A stretch of DNA of 64,000 bases, from NCBI RefSeq assembly GCF_000210295.1, contig NC_026744.1:930001-994000 (forward strand). The letters run 5' to 3'. How positions within the stretch are numbered: the stretch's first letter is position 1; each line of letters begins with the position of its first letter. Below the pieces are notes generated by a model. The model did no database searches, was not told the origin of the DNA, and saw nothing but the letters and a program-made list of their open reading frames with translations. The position numbers were made by a program, and so were the translations under genes. This DNA is from Trypanosoma brucei gambiense DAL972 (taxonomy: Eukaryota; Euglenozoa; Kinetoplastea; Trypanosomatida; Trypanosomatidae). This document shows, in pieces, positions 49,911 to 59,221 of this stretch.

Positions 49911-50241
49911 TCTCTGCTGTATATTTCTTGTCTGTGTAGACAGGCGGGTTACTGTGCCGATATAACTCTTGCCGTCACAGAGCCCTTATCCCGGCGGAAA
50001 GCGTTGCCGGGCAGCGGCAACTGTGCGTATCCCGCACTGGTGGGAAGATACAAACGATATTACTGCAATAAATTTCTTTGTGTTTGCATTTGCCGGTAGT
50101 TGTTGCACTCGCCAATTCGTTGGTGATTGTTACTTCATCACCTCCCTGTCTTCTTCTCACATCTATTATTCCCCTCCAAGTGTGCTCCGTCCGCACGCAA
50201 CCCAATTGAGGCCAAGGAGTGCGCTCAAGTACTGTCCAGTC
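49911..50241. other. Spacer before the LRR gene
   Basis: No separate gene. The frame of the LRR gene stays open upstream from 49969 but has no ATG before 50242, and a strong pyrimidine tract plus acceptor lies within it. Confidence 0.7.
50179..50180 (+). promoter_or_regulatory. SL acceptor for the LRR gene
   Basis: A tract of CCTCCCTGTCTTCTTCTCAC and CCCCTCC ends in AAG at 50180, giving a 61-nt 5' UTR. This supports the ATG at 50242 over any start further upstream. Confidence 0.65.
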
Positions 50242-51894
50242 ATGGTGCATAACACCTCCACTGCGCCTGATCCAGGGAATAAGGAAGATGACAACGAGGA
50301 CTTCCTCGCAGTGGAAGAAGGGGAAATGATGGAAGAGGAGGGTGAAGAAGAAATGAGTGAAGAAGAGGTGGGTGGCTTAAGCTGCGTCGGCGCCCTTGTC
50401 AGCAGTTGTGGGGATGAAACTGTGCTTTTACGCAACGACGTGTCAGAGTTTACCCCTGCAGAACTAGAGGAGTTGGGACGCATGGAATTTGCTGATGACG
50501 ATTATTACGGGAATATCCAAATGAATCGGGAGGTTGACGCAAAAGGGGGTGATGGCTCTAGTGACGACAATGACAGTCCACAAGTTGGCAGTCATATCCA
50601 CGGTACCCGTAGTCTCGTCAGCAGCAGTGGAAGGGTCTCCGCGATGCACAGTGCTCTTCGCCCCAAAACAGAGGCTGGCGGCTGTGCTTACAAGCAATGT
50701 ACGTTGACGCAGCTTCTCCCTGCCCGGGGGCGTGTGGGTGGAACTGATGCCATAGTAGATGCAGTGTTGCAGCAGCAGCAGTTGCAAGTGGCCGATCGCG
50801 GTCTACGTGACACGTTACCCATTGAATGCTTCCTCAATCTCACGCATCTGTACATGCAGCACAATGAGGTTGAGTCACTCGAAGGTCTTGTGCTACTTGT
50901 TCAGTTGCGTGTTCTCGTCGCTCACCACAACGCTGTCACGTCATTACGTCCCATCGCTGTGCTTCCTGCTTTGAGCTTCATTGATGCCCGAAGCAACAAA
51001 ATCGAGGATGTAAACCCCATGGAAGATTTACCTTGTGACTCACTGAAGTACTTGGCCTTACTCGACAACCCATGCTGTAGTGGGGATCGCTCGGTAGATC
51101 GCGAGCAGATTATGAAGGCTTGCCCGAAGTTGGCAATGCTTGATGACGTGCCACGGGACCCGTCGGCCGAAAAGGTGACTGACAGCGAAGAGGAAGAGAA
51201 TAGCGATGAAGAAGATGGGTGCAAAAGATGGCACGCAGTCAGTGAGACTCCAACCGGCTGTAGCAAGGGCGTTTCCTCGCGCATCCACTTATATCGGTCT
51301 CTGAAGATGTGTGAACCGCTGCCCGTGTCAGTGCCGTCCTTGGAACCCATACCAGTCACCTCACAAGACATCGACACAAACAGAGTGACAACTACCACAG
51401 ACCGACTCTGTGAGCAACTTAGGCATCGCTCTAGCGCCATACGCCGCATGGCGGGACACCATGCATTAGGTCAGACAGAGGTCAGCGACCCTGTGTGGGA
51501 TTTTGGGAATCATGTTGAAAATGACGGTGATTCCGAACACCACAGTAACGGGAGGGGGAGACTGGATTCACCAGAATCCACCCTGTCATTAACGTTGCCG
51601 CCAGAGTTGGAACAGGAGCGGGCGACAAAGGCTCGTCTTTATGATGATATTCGCTTTGCTCTGCAGGCGGATGACAGGCGGCTCCGGCAGCTCGCGGGGG
51701 TTGTTTGGGACGACGTGGACAAAGTGTTGTCAACAAGGCAGGCACTGGTGGGCCACCGACGCCATCGAATGCACACGGCGCATCAGCAGCCATCCGATGC
51801 GTATGCAAAGAGCCTTGAGATACTCAAGCACGAAAATCGTGTAGCCAACTTGGACAAGTATAGGAAGCAAGAGAATGCCAATGCACCGCAGTAG
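50242..51894 (+). CDS. Leucine-rich repeat protein
   Basis: 550 residues from the first ATG. A strongly acidic stretch at residues about 13-48 is followed by a Ser/Asp-rich linker. Residues about 195-300 form four to five SDS22-type leucine-rich repeats (LTHLYMQHNEVESLEGL, LRVLVAHHNAVTSLRPI, LSFIDARSNKIEDVNPM, LKYLALLDNPC) closed by an LRRcap-like KACPKLAMLDDVPRD. After a second acidic patch (EEEENSDEED) the C-terminal third is polar with a final helical region. SDS22-type LRRs are common in axonemal proteins and phosphatase regulators; among axonemal proteins the size and cap recall LRRC46-like members, but orthology is not established. Confidence 0.85.
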   Translation: MVHNTSTAPDPGNKEDDNEDFLAVEEGEMMEEEGEEEMSEEEVGGLSCVGALVSSCGDETVLLRNDVSEFTPAELEELGRMEFADDDYYGNIQMNREVDAKGGDGSSDDNDSPQVGSHIHGTRSLVSSSGRVSAMHSALRPKTEAGGCAYKQCTLTQLLPARGRVGGTDAIVDAVLQQQQLQVADRGLRDTLPIECFLNLTHLYMQHNEVESLEGLVLLVQLRVLVAHHNAVTSLRPIAVLPALSFIDARSNKIEDVNPMEDLPCDSLKYLALLDNPCCSGDRSVDREQIMKACPKLAMLDDVPRDPSAEKVTDSEEEENSDEEDGCKRWHAVSETPTGCSKGVSSRIHLYRSLKMCEPLPVSVPSLEPIPVTSQDIDTNRVTTTTDRLCEQLRHRSSAIRRMAGHHALGQTEVSDPVWDFGNHVENDGDSEHHSNGRGRLDSPESTLSLTLPPELEQERATKARLYDDIRFALQADDRRLRQLAGVVWDDVDKVLSTRQALVGHRRHRMHTAHQQPSDAYAKSLEILKHENRVANLDKYRKQENANAPQ

Positions 51895-52446
51895 TCGATT
51901 ACCACTCGTTCAATCTCCCGCTTCCTTCCATTCCATAGAAGCAAGTGTATATTTGTTACTCGGCATATGCGATATATATGTACATGTATCCGCACTGGCC
52001 GTACCCTGTTGTGCAATTAAATATACTTGAAGCCTCTCATTGGGATGGTTTCCAGTACTGTTTTTCTCACTCTTACTAATATTGCCATTATTTGCATCGA
52101 CTTGATAATCCTTGATTTTCTTTGTGGGTATCGGTATCTGTTTCCTGTGGTTCTTTGTGTGTGTGTGTGTGTGTGTGTGCTTTACCCTTAGCTTCCCTCA
52201 TCTGTTTACTTGAATTTCATTTTTCTTTTCTTTTGCTGTTGAAAACGTTCCGGTTTGACTCTCAATGTGCTGAAACAGTACAAAGTGTGACTTGAGTCGA
52301 TTCCCCACGCGCGAGAACCCGTGTCCACATAAGATTTTGACGTATTGCAAGCGCGCTGCGGTTGGCCCGGAACCTCCAACACCACTGCGGGGACTTGGTG
52401 TAAAAAAAACGAAGGGAGGGTGAAGCATACCCTCGTACTCAAGTAA
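51895..52446. other. Spacer after the LRR gene
   Basis: No gene seen. Contains a GT run at 52156-52179 and the pyrimidine stretch 52215-52235, with the next AG at 52277-52278 as acceptor for the following gene. Confidence 0.7.
52156..52179. repeat. (GT)n microsatellite
   Basis: Twelve TG units. Confidence 0.95.
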
Positions 52447-53064
52447 ATGAAACCGGAAGGTGCAAAAGGAGCGGTGGTTAGTGACGACGTGGGCGGTGAC
52501 TCCGCCAACTTGGCCTACTGTTCTGATCGCATCACACTCTTAAGCCGAGCGGACATTGAAGCTTTCACTTGTTGTAGTAACGGTGCAGGTGGTGGTGGCG
52601 CGTCTAATTCAGAGAATCATAACGGTGGTTGTGGGGGACTTGCATCAGAGGCTCAATCAGTGGAGCCCTGCAGCACTTTAGACACATGCATAGCGGCACT
52701 TCCAATGTTCTTGCAATCGGAGGCGCTGGTGCTACGACGACATGAACAGCAATTCAGGCATCACATGAAGGAACTGGTAGAATTGACTGAATGTATAACG
52801 TTGCTGTGTGATGGGTCGCTACGGCAACACGCGGCCGCTGTTGCGGGGCAACCTGCAGAGCAGTCGGCAGATGCGCAAAGGGCGGAAAGTGCTGCGTTGC
52901 ACCGTATGTTGCACAGGGCGGAGGAATTGGAACGCTACGTGCGCGCCGCAGCTGTGGAGCGGTTGCGCAGTGCGCAACGGATGGTGCTAGCGGCTAGCAC
53001 GACGAAGCGGAGGGAGAAGGTTGGGCGAAAGTCGGTGGTACGACCCCCGAAAGCAACGAAGTAG
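52447..53064 (+). CDS. Hypothetical protein, helical with basic tail
   Basis: 205 residues, ATG start. The first 85 residues are low in structure, with a Gly-rich patch. From about residue 78 there is a run of amphipathic helices (LDTCIAALPMFLQSEALVLRRHEQQF, then HHMKELVELTECITLL, then ALHRMLHRAEELERYVRAAAVERL) likely to form a helical hairpin or coiled coil. The tail is rich in Lys and Arg (TTKRREKVGRKSVVRPPKATK) and could bind nucleic acid or carry a nuclear signal. I do not recognise the family. The likely SL acceptor is AG at 52277-52278, giving a 168-nt 5' UTR. Confidence 0.7.
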   Translation: MKPEGAKGAVVSDDVGGDSANLAYCSDRITLLSRADIEAFTCCSNGAGGGGASNSENHNGGCGGLASEAQSVEPCSTLDTCIAALPMFLQSEALVLRRHEQQFRHHMKELVELTECITLLCDGSLRQHAAAVAGQPAEQSADAQRAESAALHRMLHRAEELERYVRAAAVERLRSAQRMVLAASTTKRREKVGRKSVVRPPKATK

Positions 53065-53889
53065 TGCTGCACAAGCCCAAGACAGTGAATTATATCCACG
53101 CATCGAGATGTGAAGTGGTAGTCGTAGCAGTGCAGCACGGGTTTTTCGTGTCGCGTGCTCCTTGGTATTCACTTACGAAATTGCGGAGTGTACATGTGTA
53201 TTTGCTGTGGATGCGGAGTGGTACGTTTCTAAAGGCCCTTTTCTCTGTTGATGCTCTAGTTACGTTAAAACGGGAGCGTGTACGCCTTCACCGGTGCACC
53301 AGGAGTGCTAGTCCCTCAATTTTCTACTTCATTTCTTCCCCACACCCCTGTGACCATTCTCTTTGCCAGTGTTATTGTTTAGTCCTTCACTCTCAGCAGG
53401 TTCCGTTATACAAGGTTAAGGGTAAGACTAACTTTCGTTCGCATTGTGGTTTATTGAGACAAGGGGGAATATACAGCGAACACACGTGCCAGTTTCGTTG
53501 CTGTGTCCTATTATTTTCATTTTTCTCCACTATATTCTTCCTTGCTTATTGGCTCCGGTTTGTACTTCTAACGAGTGAAGAAAGAAGAGGGGGGGAGGTT
53601 ACCAGGAAGGTGGCTTCGTTGTTTTTCCCCTTCGTTAAGTTTCTGTTGGGGGAAGGGCTGCACACCTCATCCGTTAATGTGGGAGGGGGAAAGAAGGTTG
53701 TGAGGTGGGAAAGTAAAATGCTTGAACCCTTAACGAAAAAAGAAGGGAAATACGCTGGCGTGCACCTCTCTCCCCCTTATTTCATCTTTTTCCATCCAAT
53801 CATTTCCTAGGACCAACTCGAATTGAAAGCATCCGAGGACAGATAGAAAAGAGGAAGGAGGCAAAAGAATTCGTGGCTTAGTTTGAAAT
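53065..53889. other. Spacer before the Gln/Pro-rich gene
   Basis: A frame on the + strand is open from 53064 to 53810 but begins with GTG overlapping the previous stop codon, lacks an early ATG, and ends in the next gene's splice acceptor, so I treat it as non-coding. The rest is pyrimidine-rich towards 53765-53806. Confidence 0.6.
53809..53810 (+). promoter_or_regulatory. SL acceptor for the Gln/Pro-rich gene
   Basis: A 45-base pyrimidine-rich tract ends in TTTCCTAG. It is the first AG after the tract and gives a 79-nt purine-rich 5' UTR. Confidence 0.65.
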
Positions 53890-55482
53890 ATGGTGTATGA
53901 GTTTGTGCTTGAGCATCAACCCGAAGCTGTGGGTACGGCGGTTCTTAACGTAATTCCGAAGGTGCGCCAGCCGCCCAAGAAGTCAGATGGTGACGTGCAG
54001 GAATATGCCCTTGCGCGCACCCAACTGCCAAACCAATGCGCTGATGGCGGGGCTCAGTGGACAGGAGTAGAACCGGGTCCTTCTATCACTTTTCTGCCAC
54101 AGCATATTCCGAACATACATTTCCAAGAGCGGCAACAGCAGAAGCAGCCATCGTTGCGCGTTGGTGGCGTCGCTGTCTGCGCTGACGTGGGCCAGGAAGG
54201 GCTTGGCAGCAACGCGAACCCAGTCATGCACGGCAACTTCGGCACAAAATCGCCGATTGGAGGCCCGCCGAAAACCACTACTCTGCGGAAGACACGGACG
54301 AATAAGCCATACACCAGCCTTGTTCCGTTCTCCCCTGAGGAGGAGGAGCAAGAGGGGAAATACCGGAGGGATTTTGGACACGTTCGACCTAGTGAACAAG
54401 AGCTGATGAAGGGGCAACAGCAGTGCTTTTTGGGTCTTTATCAACGCCAAAAGGAACAAAGAGGTTCGCCAAATTGGAACCAGCAGGTTCAAGTGCTTAG
54501 TAGTGTGAAACAAGCACCTCAGTCGGATTACAAAATACAGGTGGGCAGTAACAGTTGTTCCAACATTACCGCTCTGTCTTCGGTACCAAGTGAGTGCTCT
54601 CCTGTACCGAAACCGCAAGTGCTGCAACAACAGATGAGTCCACCTCCGTATTTTGGTCCACAGGAGGACCTGCATGGTTGGCTTCCTGGAGATGGTATGC
54701 GGAGTAACCACAGCGGCCACATACCAAGTGGGTCCATGCAAATGAAGTCACGGTGTCGTGGTGGTGTGAACGTTGTAGGCAACGCTTTGAACCCTCAGGA
54801 GTACGGCAGGAGCATGTCCACAAACTCTGGTCCGCAGCCGCTGGTAGGGGTGGTGCCCAATCAACGTCAAGAACAACAACAGTTGCAGTGGTGTGAGTGG
54901 CAAGGGGCACCCGGACCGCATGCAGTGGTTCCTTCTGAGTCAGTGATGCCACCGCAGGCAATCAACTCCGCGATGCCACAACATGTACCCGCCTATTATC
55001 CTCCACCAGGTGACGGCGGTTTCTCCGCTTTCCCCCAGGGCAATCGGACGCCTCAACACAGCGACCCGTCGTGTATGTCCATGAGTCCCACACCAGCGTG
55101 TGGGCCGTTTCTACAAGACCGCTGGGCCCATCCACGAGTCGTGAACGAACCACAAGTGCAGTGGCAACCTGCACCCATGCCTTACCCTCTTCCGCCGTCA
55201 TACAACAGTGAGGGTAGTCGGCCATCAAGCCTCTCTGTCTCGGTAGAGCCGTCTGCATACAACATGGAATACCATGACAACCAAAGGCATATTATGCATC
55301 ATCCAAACTCACAATGGGGTGGGGGTTGTGACGGGCCGAGGTTAACAGCAGCAACGCCCGGCTATCCATCACGTCGTGGGGGGCATGACGTGATGCAATG
55401 CCCTCAGTTTGTGCCACCACGTGGACCTGTCGCCCAATGGGTGATGGAAAGGACTATCGGACAGGACATGCATCCGTCTTAG
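53890..55482 (+). CDS. Gln/Pro-rich low-complexity protein, unknown function
   Basis: 530 residues, ATG start. Only the first ~45 residues (MVYEFVLEHQPEAVGTAVLN...) and a central stretch at about 133-185 (SLVPFSPEEEEQEGKYRRDFGHVRPSEQELMKG) look ordered. The rest is dominated by Gln, Pro, Ser, Gly, Asn and scattered aromatic residues (YYPPPGDGGF, MPYPLPPSYN). No RRM, zinc finger or coiled coil is visible. Such Gln/Pro/Asn-rich, aromatic-dotted sequences occur in proteins of mRNP granules and in translation regulators of trypanosomes, and this is one reasonable guess. I do not recognise the family. Confidence 0.75.
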   Translation: MVYEFVLEHQPEAVGTAVLNVIPKVRQPPKKSDGDVQEYALARTQLPNQCADGGAQWTGVEPGPSITFLPQHIPNIHFQERQQQKQPSLRVGGVAVCADVGQEGLGSNANPVMHGNFGTKSPIGGPPKTTTLRKTRTNKPYTSLVPFSPEEEEQEGKYRRDFGHVRPSEQELMKGQQQCFLGLYQRQKEQRGSPNWNQQVQVLSSVKQAPQSDYKIQVGSNSCSNITALSSVPSECSPVPKPQVLQQQMSPPPYFGPQEDLHGWLPGDGMRSNHSGHIPSGSMQMKSRCRGGVNVVGNALNPQEYGRSMSTNSGPQPLVGVVPNQRQEQQQLQWCEWQGAPGPHAVVPSESVMPPQAINSAMPQHVPAYYPPPGDGGFSAFPQGNRTPQHSDPSCMSMSPTPACGPFLQDRWAHPRVVNEPQVQWQPAPMPYPLPPSYNSEGSRPSSLSVSVEPSAYNMEYHDNQRHIMHHPNSQWGGGCDGPRLTAATPGYPSRRGGHDVMQCPQFVPPRGPVAQWVMERTIGQDMHPS

Positions 55483-56388
55483 ATCCCACAGCTACAGCAG
55501 TGGCTCCGGCGCTGAAGGGACATCTGAAAGGGTGTGGTGTCGAAACACGTCGCGGGATCTTTTCAGACGACCCATTGAGTGAGGGGAAAGGGGGGAAAAG
55601 AATGGAAGAAGGTTAGCAGATGGAATGAACGAATGGGTCGTGTCAGGCATAGTGTGGGCGATGGAGTTGTCATGCTTTTATCGGTCGTTGGTGGTTAATA
55701 TAGCAAATGTTATGGTGCGGCCAATTGCTAGAAGGGGAATCGAACAGGCAACAAGTATTGTCTGTGCTCCGTTTAGCCCACTTGTGGACAGCAGTAGTAG
55801 GGTTATATTTACCATGCAGGGCTCTGCATATTTCGCGTTGCCAGTATGGAAAAAAAAAAAGTGATGAGTAAACGGAAGGTGGAGGAACTTCCTTAACGAA
55901 CCGAAGGGGAACGGTAGTTGCTAGACATCACGTGAACCAGAGATTTGTTCTCGCCGTACACTAAACAAGGCGTTATGTAGAAATGAAAAATATATATATA
56001 TAAGCGAAGCCCAGGGGAGAGGAAACCTGGGAAGGGGGAGTTGATAAAGTCGGAAAGCGAAGGGGCCTCATATCTTTCTAGTGGCGCGTTTCCACATCGC
56101 ATGGAGTTGTCCTTTTATCTCCATTTAACTTGCTCTCTTTTTGTTTCTTTTATCTCGGTTTTATTGGCCCTCTTCATTTCGCTTTGCCCTTCTTTATCTT
56201 CTGCTTCCCGTTACTTTTCCCTCCTCCTTACTACCGGGTGCAACGATTCCTCTCTCTCCACTCGTTTTTTTCTCTTTTTATACGTTGTTATTTTTCGAAC
56301 CTCGTTTGTTATTCCTTTTGTTTTTTTTTGTTTCTTTATCTTTGGGTGCGTGCGTGAGTTTGCTGTCTGTTAATTTGTTTACTTCCAG

Positions 56389-56406
56389 TATATATATATA
56401 TATATA
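56389..56406. repeat. (TA)n microsatellite
   Basis: Nine TA units. Confidence 0.95.
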
Positions 56407-56810
56407 CGTATGAAGGTTACTGCGTTTTATTTTAAAAGAAAGTTGTTATTCGGTCCTTTTCGTTTTTACGCTCTTATGTCTTGTGTGCTTATGCTGTCGT
56501 TTGTTGTTGATTTTCTTTTTATTGCAATGAGCCTGCTGATATCAATTTTTGACACCATATCCGTGTTGCCAATAAAAATGAAGAGATGAGATGAAAGTAA
56601 GGAAGAGCACGGAGAGGCAACAAAACACTTCAGTTTGGATGAGTCAAGCGAAATTACTCGATGTTATTGAGAGAAATAGAAAGTAGAAAGGGAAGAGGAC
56701 ACGGAAGAGGTTCTTTAGTGTTGCTTTTGCTCTACAATCAGTTTCAACTTATTTGTTTCACTCGCTTATCTATTTATTTGTGGTGAAGGGTTGAACAGTG
56801 ATGACGAGAG

Positions 56811-56812
<2 letters not shown>

Positions 56813-56844
<32 letters not shown>
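56813..56844. repeat. (AT)n microsatellite
   Basis: Sixteen AT units, the longest dinucleotide run in the window. Confidence 0.95.
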
Positions 56845-56846
<2 letters not shown>

Positions 56847-57530
56847 GAGAAAAGGAAAGGAAAGGAGGTGTGATAAAAAAAAAAAAAGGGAAAGCCGATC
56901 ACAAACAGGTGCAGTGTCGTTTCTTTCATGTTCCGTTTGTTTTTTTTTCGATGAAAATTATAACGAAAAAAGAATAATAGTAATAGCGTTGTTTGTCTTT
57001 TACTTTTATTTCAACTTCGTTGGTTTTGTTTTGTTTTCGTTTCAGTGTTTTTTTTTTTCTGTGCGTGCGTATGCTCAGTTTTTGTTTTTCGTGCATGGGG
57101 GTAAAAGAGTGATCAAAGACACGTGAGTTTTTGTTTCCATTTTGTTTTGTTTGTTAAATAAAAGAAAAGAGGGAGAAAACCGGAATGTGGAGCATAACTC
57201 AAGTGCGGTCATATGTGTGTGCGTGTATGACTGTATTTAAATAAATAACAAAATGAAAATGAAACAACAACAAGGCGCAAACATGTGAGTATTCTTCCGG
57301 AGACGAAATGAAATAAGGAAGATCCAAAACAATACAGAACTCGCTGGTAGCAAGAGGTGCAAGAAAAATAAACACACAAATGCTTACAAGGAGAGGGTCC
57401 AGTTTCGCTATATGTATTAGTTGTGTCAATGTTATATTGTGGTTTCGTGTTATTTTTATATATATTAATATATTTTCATGTATTTACTTTTATATATTTT
57501 TATTTATCCATATTTTCATACTTTACTTGT

Positions 57531-57550
57531 ATTATATTATATTATATTAT
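57531..57550. repeat. (ATTAT)n repeat
   Basis: Four perfect pentamers within an AT-rich stretch. Confidence 0.9.
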
Positions 57551-58499
57551 CTTATATATACATTTATATATGCGTGTACGTTTGGATATATGTATACATG
57601 CTTTACTCGTTCTGTGTGTGTGTCTTTCTTTTTGTGTTTACTTTGGTTTCTTGCTGGTTCATGACTCTGCGGTCTTCACCACAGAAATGTGCCTGCGGTG
57701 AGGGGAAATTTATACATATTTTTGTTACTTTGATAAAAACAACAACAAACAACAGCAACACAAAAGAAGAAACGACAAAAGGAGTATATTTTTTTAAAAA
57801 AAAAAAAGAAACCGGGGAAAGCAACCGCGCTGTATGTATGATTGGGCTAGAAGCAAGAAAAGATAATGGTAATTTGTATTATTTTAGCCCCTTTATTTTC
57901 TTCGACAGGTCGATTCGGTTTTGCGGCGAGTGAAGGCCGAAGGTTTTGGCATCCAGTTGATTGTTTATCTTTTTATCAGGCGTGCACTTTGCCGACACTG
58001 TCTGACGCTCATTTTTTTTTTGTTTTTCGTCTTCTTTTACTTGTGTATTTTCCCAATCTCGCATTTGATTCGTATTGTTCTTCTGTATTTCACTTATGTG
58101 GCACGACTTGGAAAAATATGAAAAAAAAAAGGAAACAAAAGGGGAATTGTGAGCCGCAGAGAAAATTTACATGTTACTGTTGTTGACGTTGTTTGTTTTG
58201 CTCTTGGTGACTTTTTTTGTGTGTGTGTTTGTCACCTCTTTCATCACCGTGACGAGTCTCCCTTCTTTGATGTTTAAAGAGAAGAAAAGGGGAAGGGGAA
58301 AAAAATGAAAAAGGAAGAGAAAAAGTAACTTGAAGGAAAAGGGATGCTCTCACGGTTCTTTGCGTTCGTTTATTAGTTGTGTTGAGGTTTACTGGTGTTT
58401 GCTTTTTGTCATTCCCCACTCATTCCTTCCTTCTTTTGTTGTCTCGGCCATGTTTCTTTTTTTAAAAAAAAAAACTTCGTTGTGTGCATTTTTAACACT

Positions 58500-58526
58500 C
58501 GTTACCGTTACCGTTACCGTTACCGT
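58500..58526. repeat. (CGTTAC)n hexamer repeat
   Basis: Four perfect hexamers plus CGT, with one more copy 15 bases downstream after CCCTAAC. Its reverse complement is GTAACG, a G-poor relative of telomere-type hexamers. Confidence 0.9.
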
Positions 58527-58775
58527 CCCTAACATTTTGTTTACCGTTACCCATCACCAGAGTGGGGTTTTCACGAACCATAAATACAATAGCTCCTTCC
58601 CCACCATGTCAAAAAAAATGACGGGCAATAAGGAAAGAAAAATGAAAATACAGCGTCGCATCAGTTTACAGGAATCGTAACTGGAAGTAAGGGAATTGAG
58701 TATTGTGGAAGAGAAATGGCTGTATTCATGAGACAAACACGTGGTCTCGTACGTGTATGATATGTAAGTGCATTA

Positions 58776-58795
58776 ATATATATATATATATATAT
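58776..58795. repeat. (TA)n microsatellite
   Basis: Ten TA units. Confidence 0.95.
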
Positions 58796-59185
58796 GTGAT
58801 CTGTGAGCGTGTGGGTGGAGGTTGCTCATTGCGTTTGTGTGTAAGATTGGAAAATGAGGGTACTTGAAGTTCTTATCACTCACAAAAAGGGATTTGGATA
58901 GCGCTTCGCGCGGTGAAATAAAAAACGATGTATTCATCCCGTGTTCATTGGCATTAAATTCTGCACGAACACGCAGAGCGGCTCTGTTGAGTCAACATTA
59001 AGCGTGGCATGCGAATGGGGAAATGTGATATCGCTATTGAAAAATGAATATGCTACCAACGCGTTCGGATGTTGCAATGCAAGTTTTATATTACCCTTTT
59101 CCTGCATATCATTTGTAGCCGTCGCCATATCCCTTCTGTTATCCCGTGTTGTTGTTTTTTTTTACTTTTGTCATTCGGCTATAAA

Positions 59186-59187
59186 AG
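59186..59187 (+). promoter_or_regulatory. Candidate SL acceptor for the WD40 gene
   Basis: First AG after a pyrimidine-rich run at 59136-59180. The resulting 34-nt leader begins with an out-of-frame ATG (59188) and has another at 59208, each opening a very short upstream frame. A second AG at 59201-59202 would avoid the first. Confidence 0.45.
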
Positions 59188-59221
59188 ATGCATGTGGACC
59201 AGGCGTAATGTGTTTCCACTG

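Larger units (their letters stand above)
55483..59221. other. 3.7-kb spacer, the longest in the window
   Basis: No convincing gene. The first 380 bases are of balanced composition (long 3' UTR, or a 79-codon ATG frame at 55625-55864 that ends in an A-run and has no acceptor). The rest holds TA runs at 56389, 56813 and 58776, an ATTAT repeat at 57531, a CGTTAC repeat at 58500, many T-tracts and A-tracts, and T/A inverted repeats at 57788-57808 and 58457-58474. Confidence 0.65.

Noticed and set aside
53064..53810. 248-codon + strand open frame between two genes
   Set aside because: Begins at a GTG overlapping the previous stop, has no early ATG, runs through the next gene's pyrimidine tract and ends exactly in its splice acceptor.
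55728..55765. Second B-box-like TGTTCGATTCCCC on the minus strand
   Set aside because: The would-be T-arm stem does not pair (GCCTG against CCCCT), and no cloverleaf can be drawn.
55625..55864. 79-codon ATG frame after the Gln/Pro-rich gene
   Set aside because: No pyrimidine tract and acceptor precede it, it ends in an A-run, and it most likely lies in the 3' UTR of the gene upstream.
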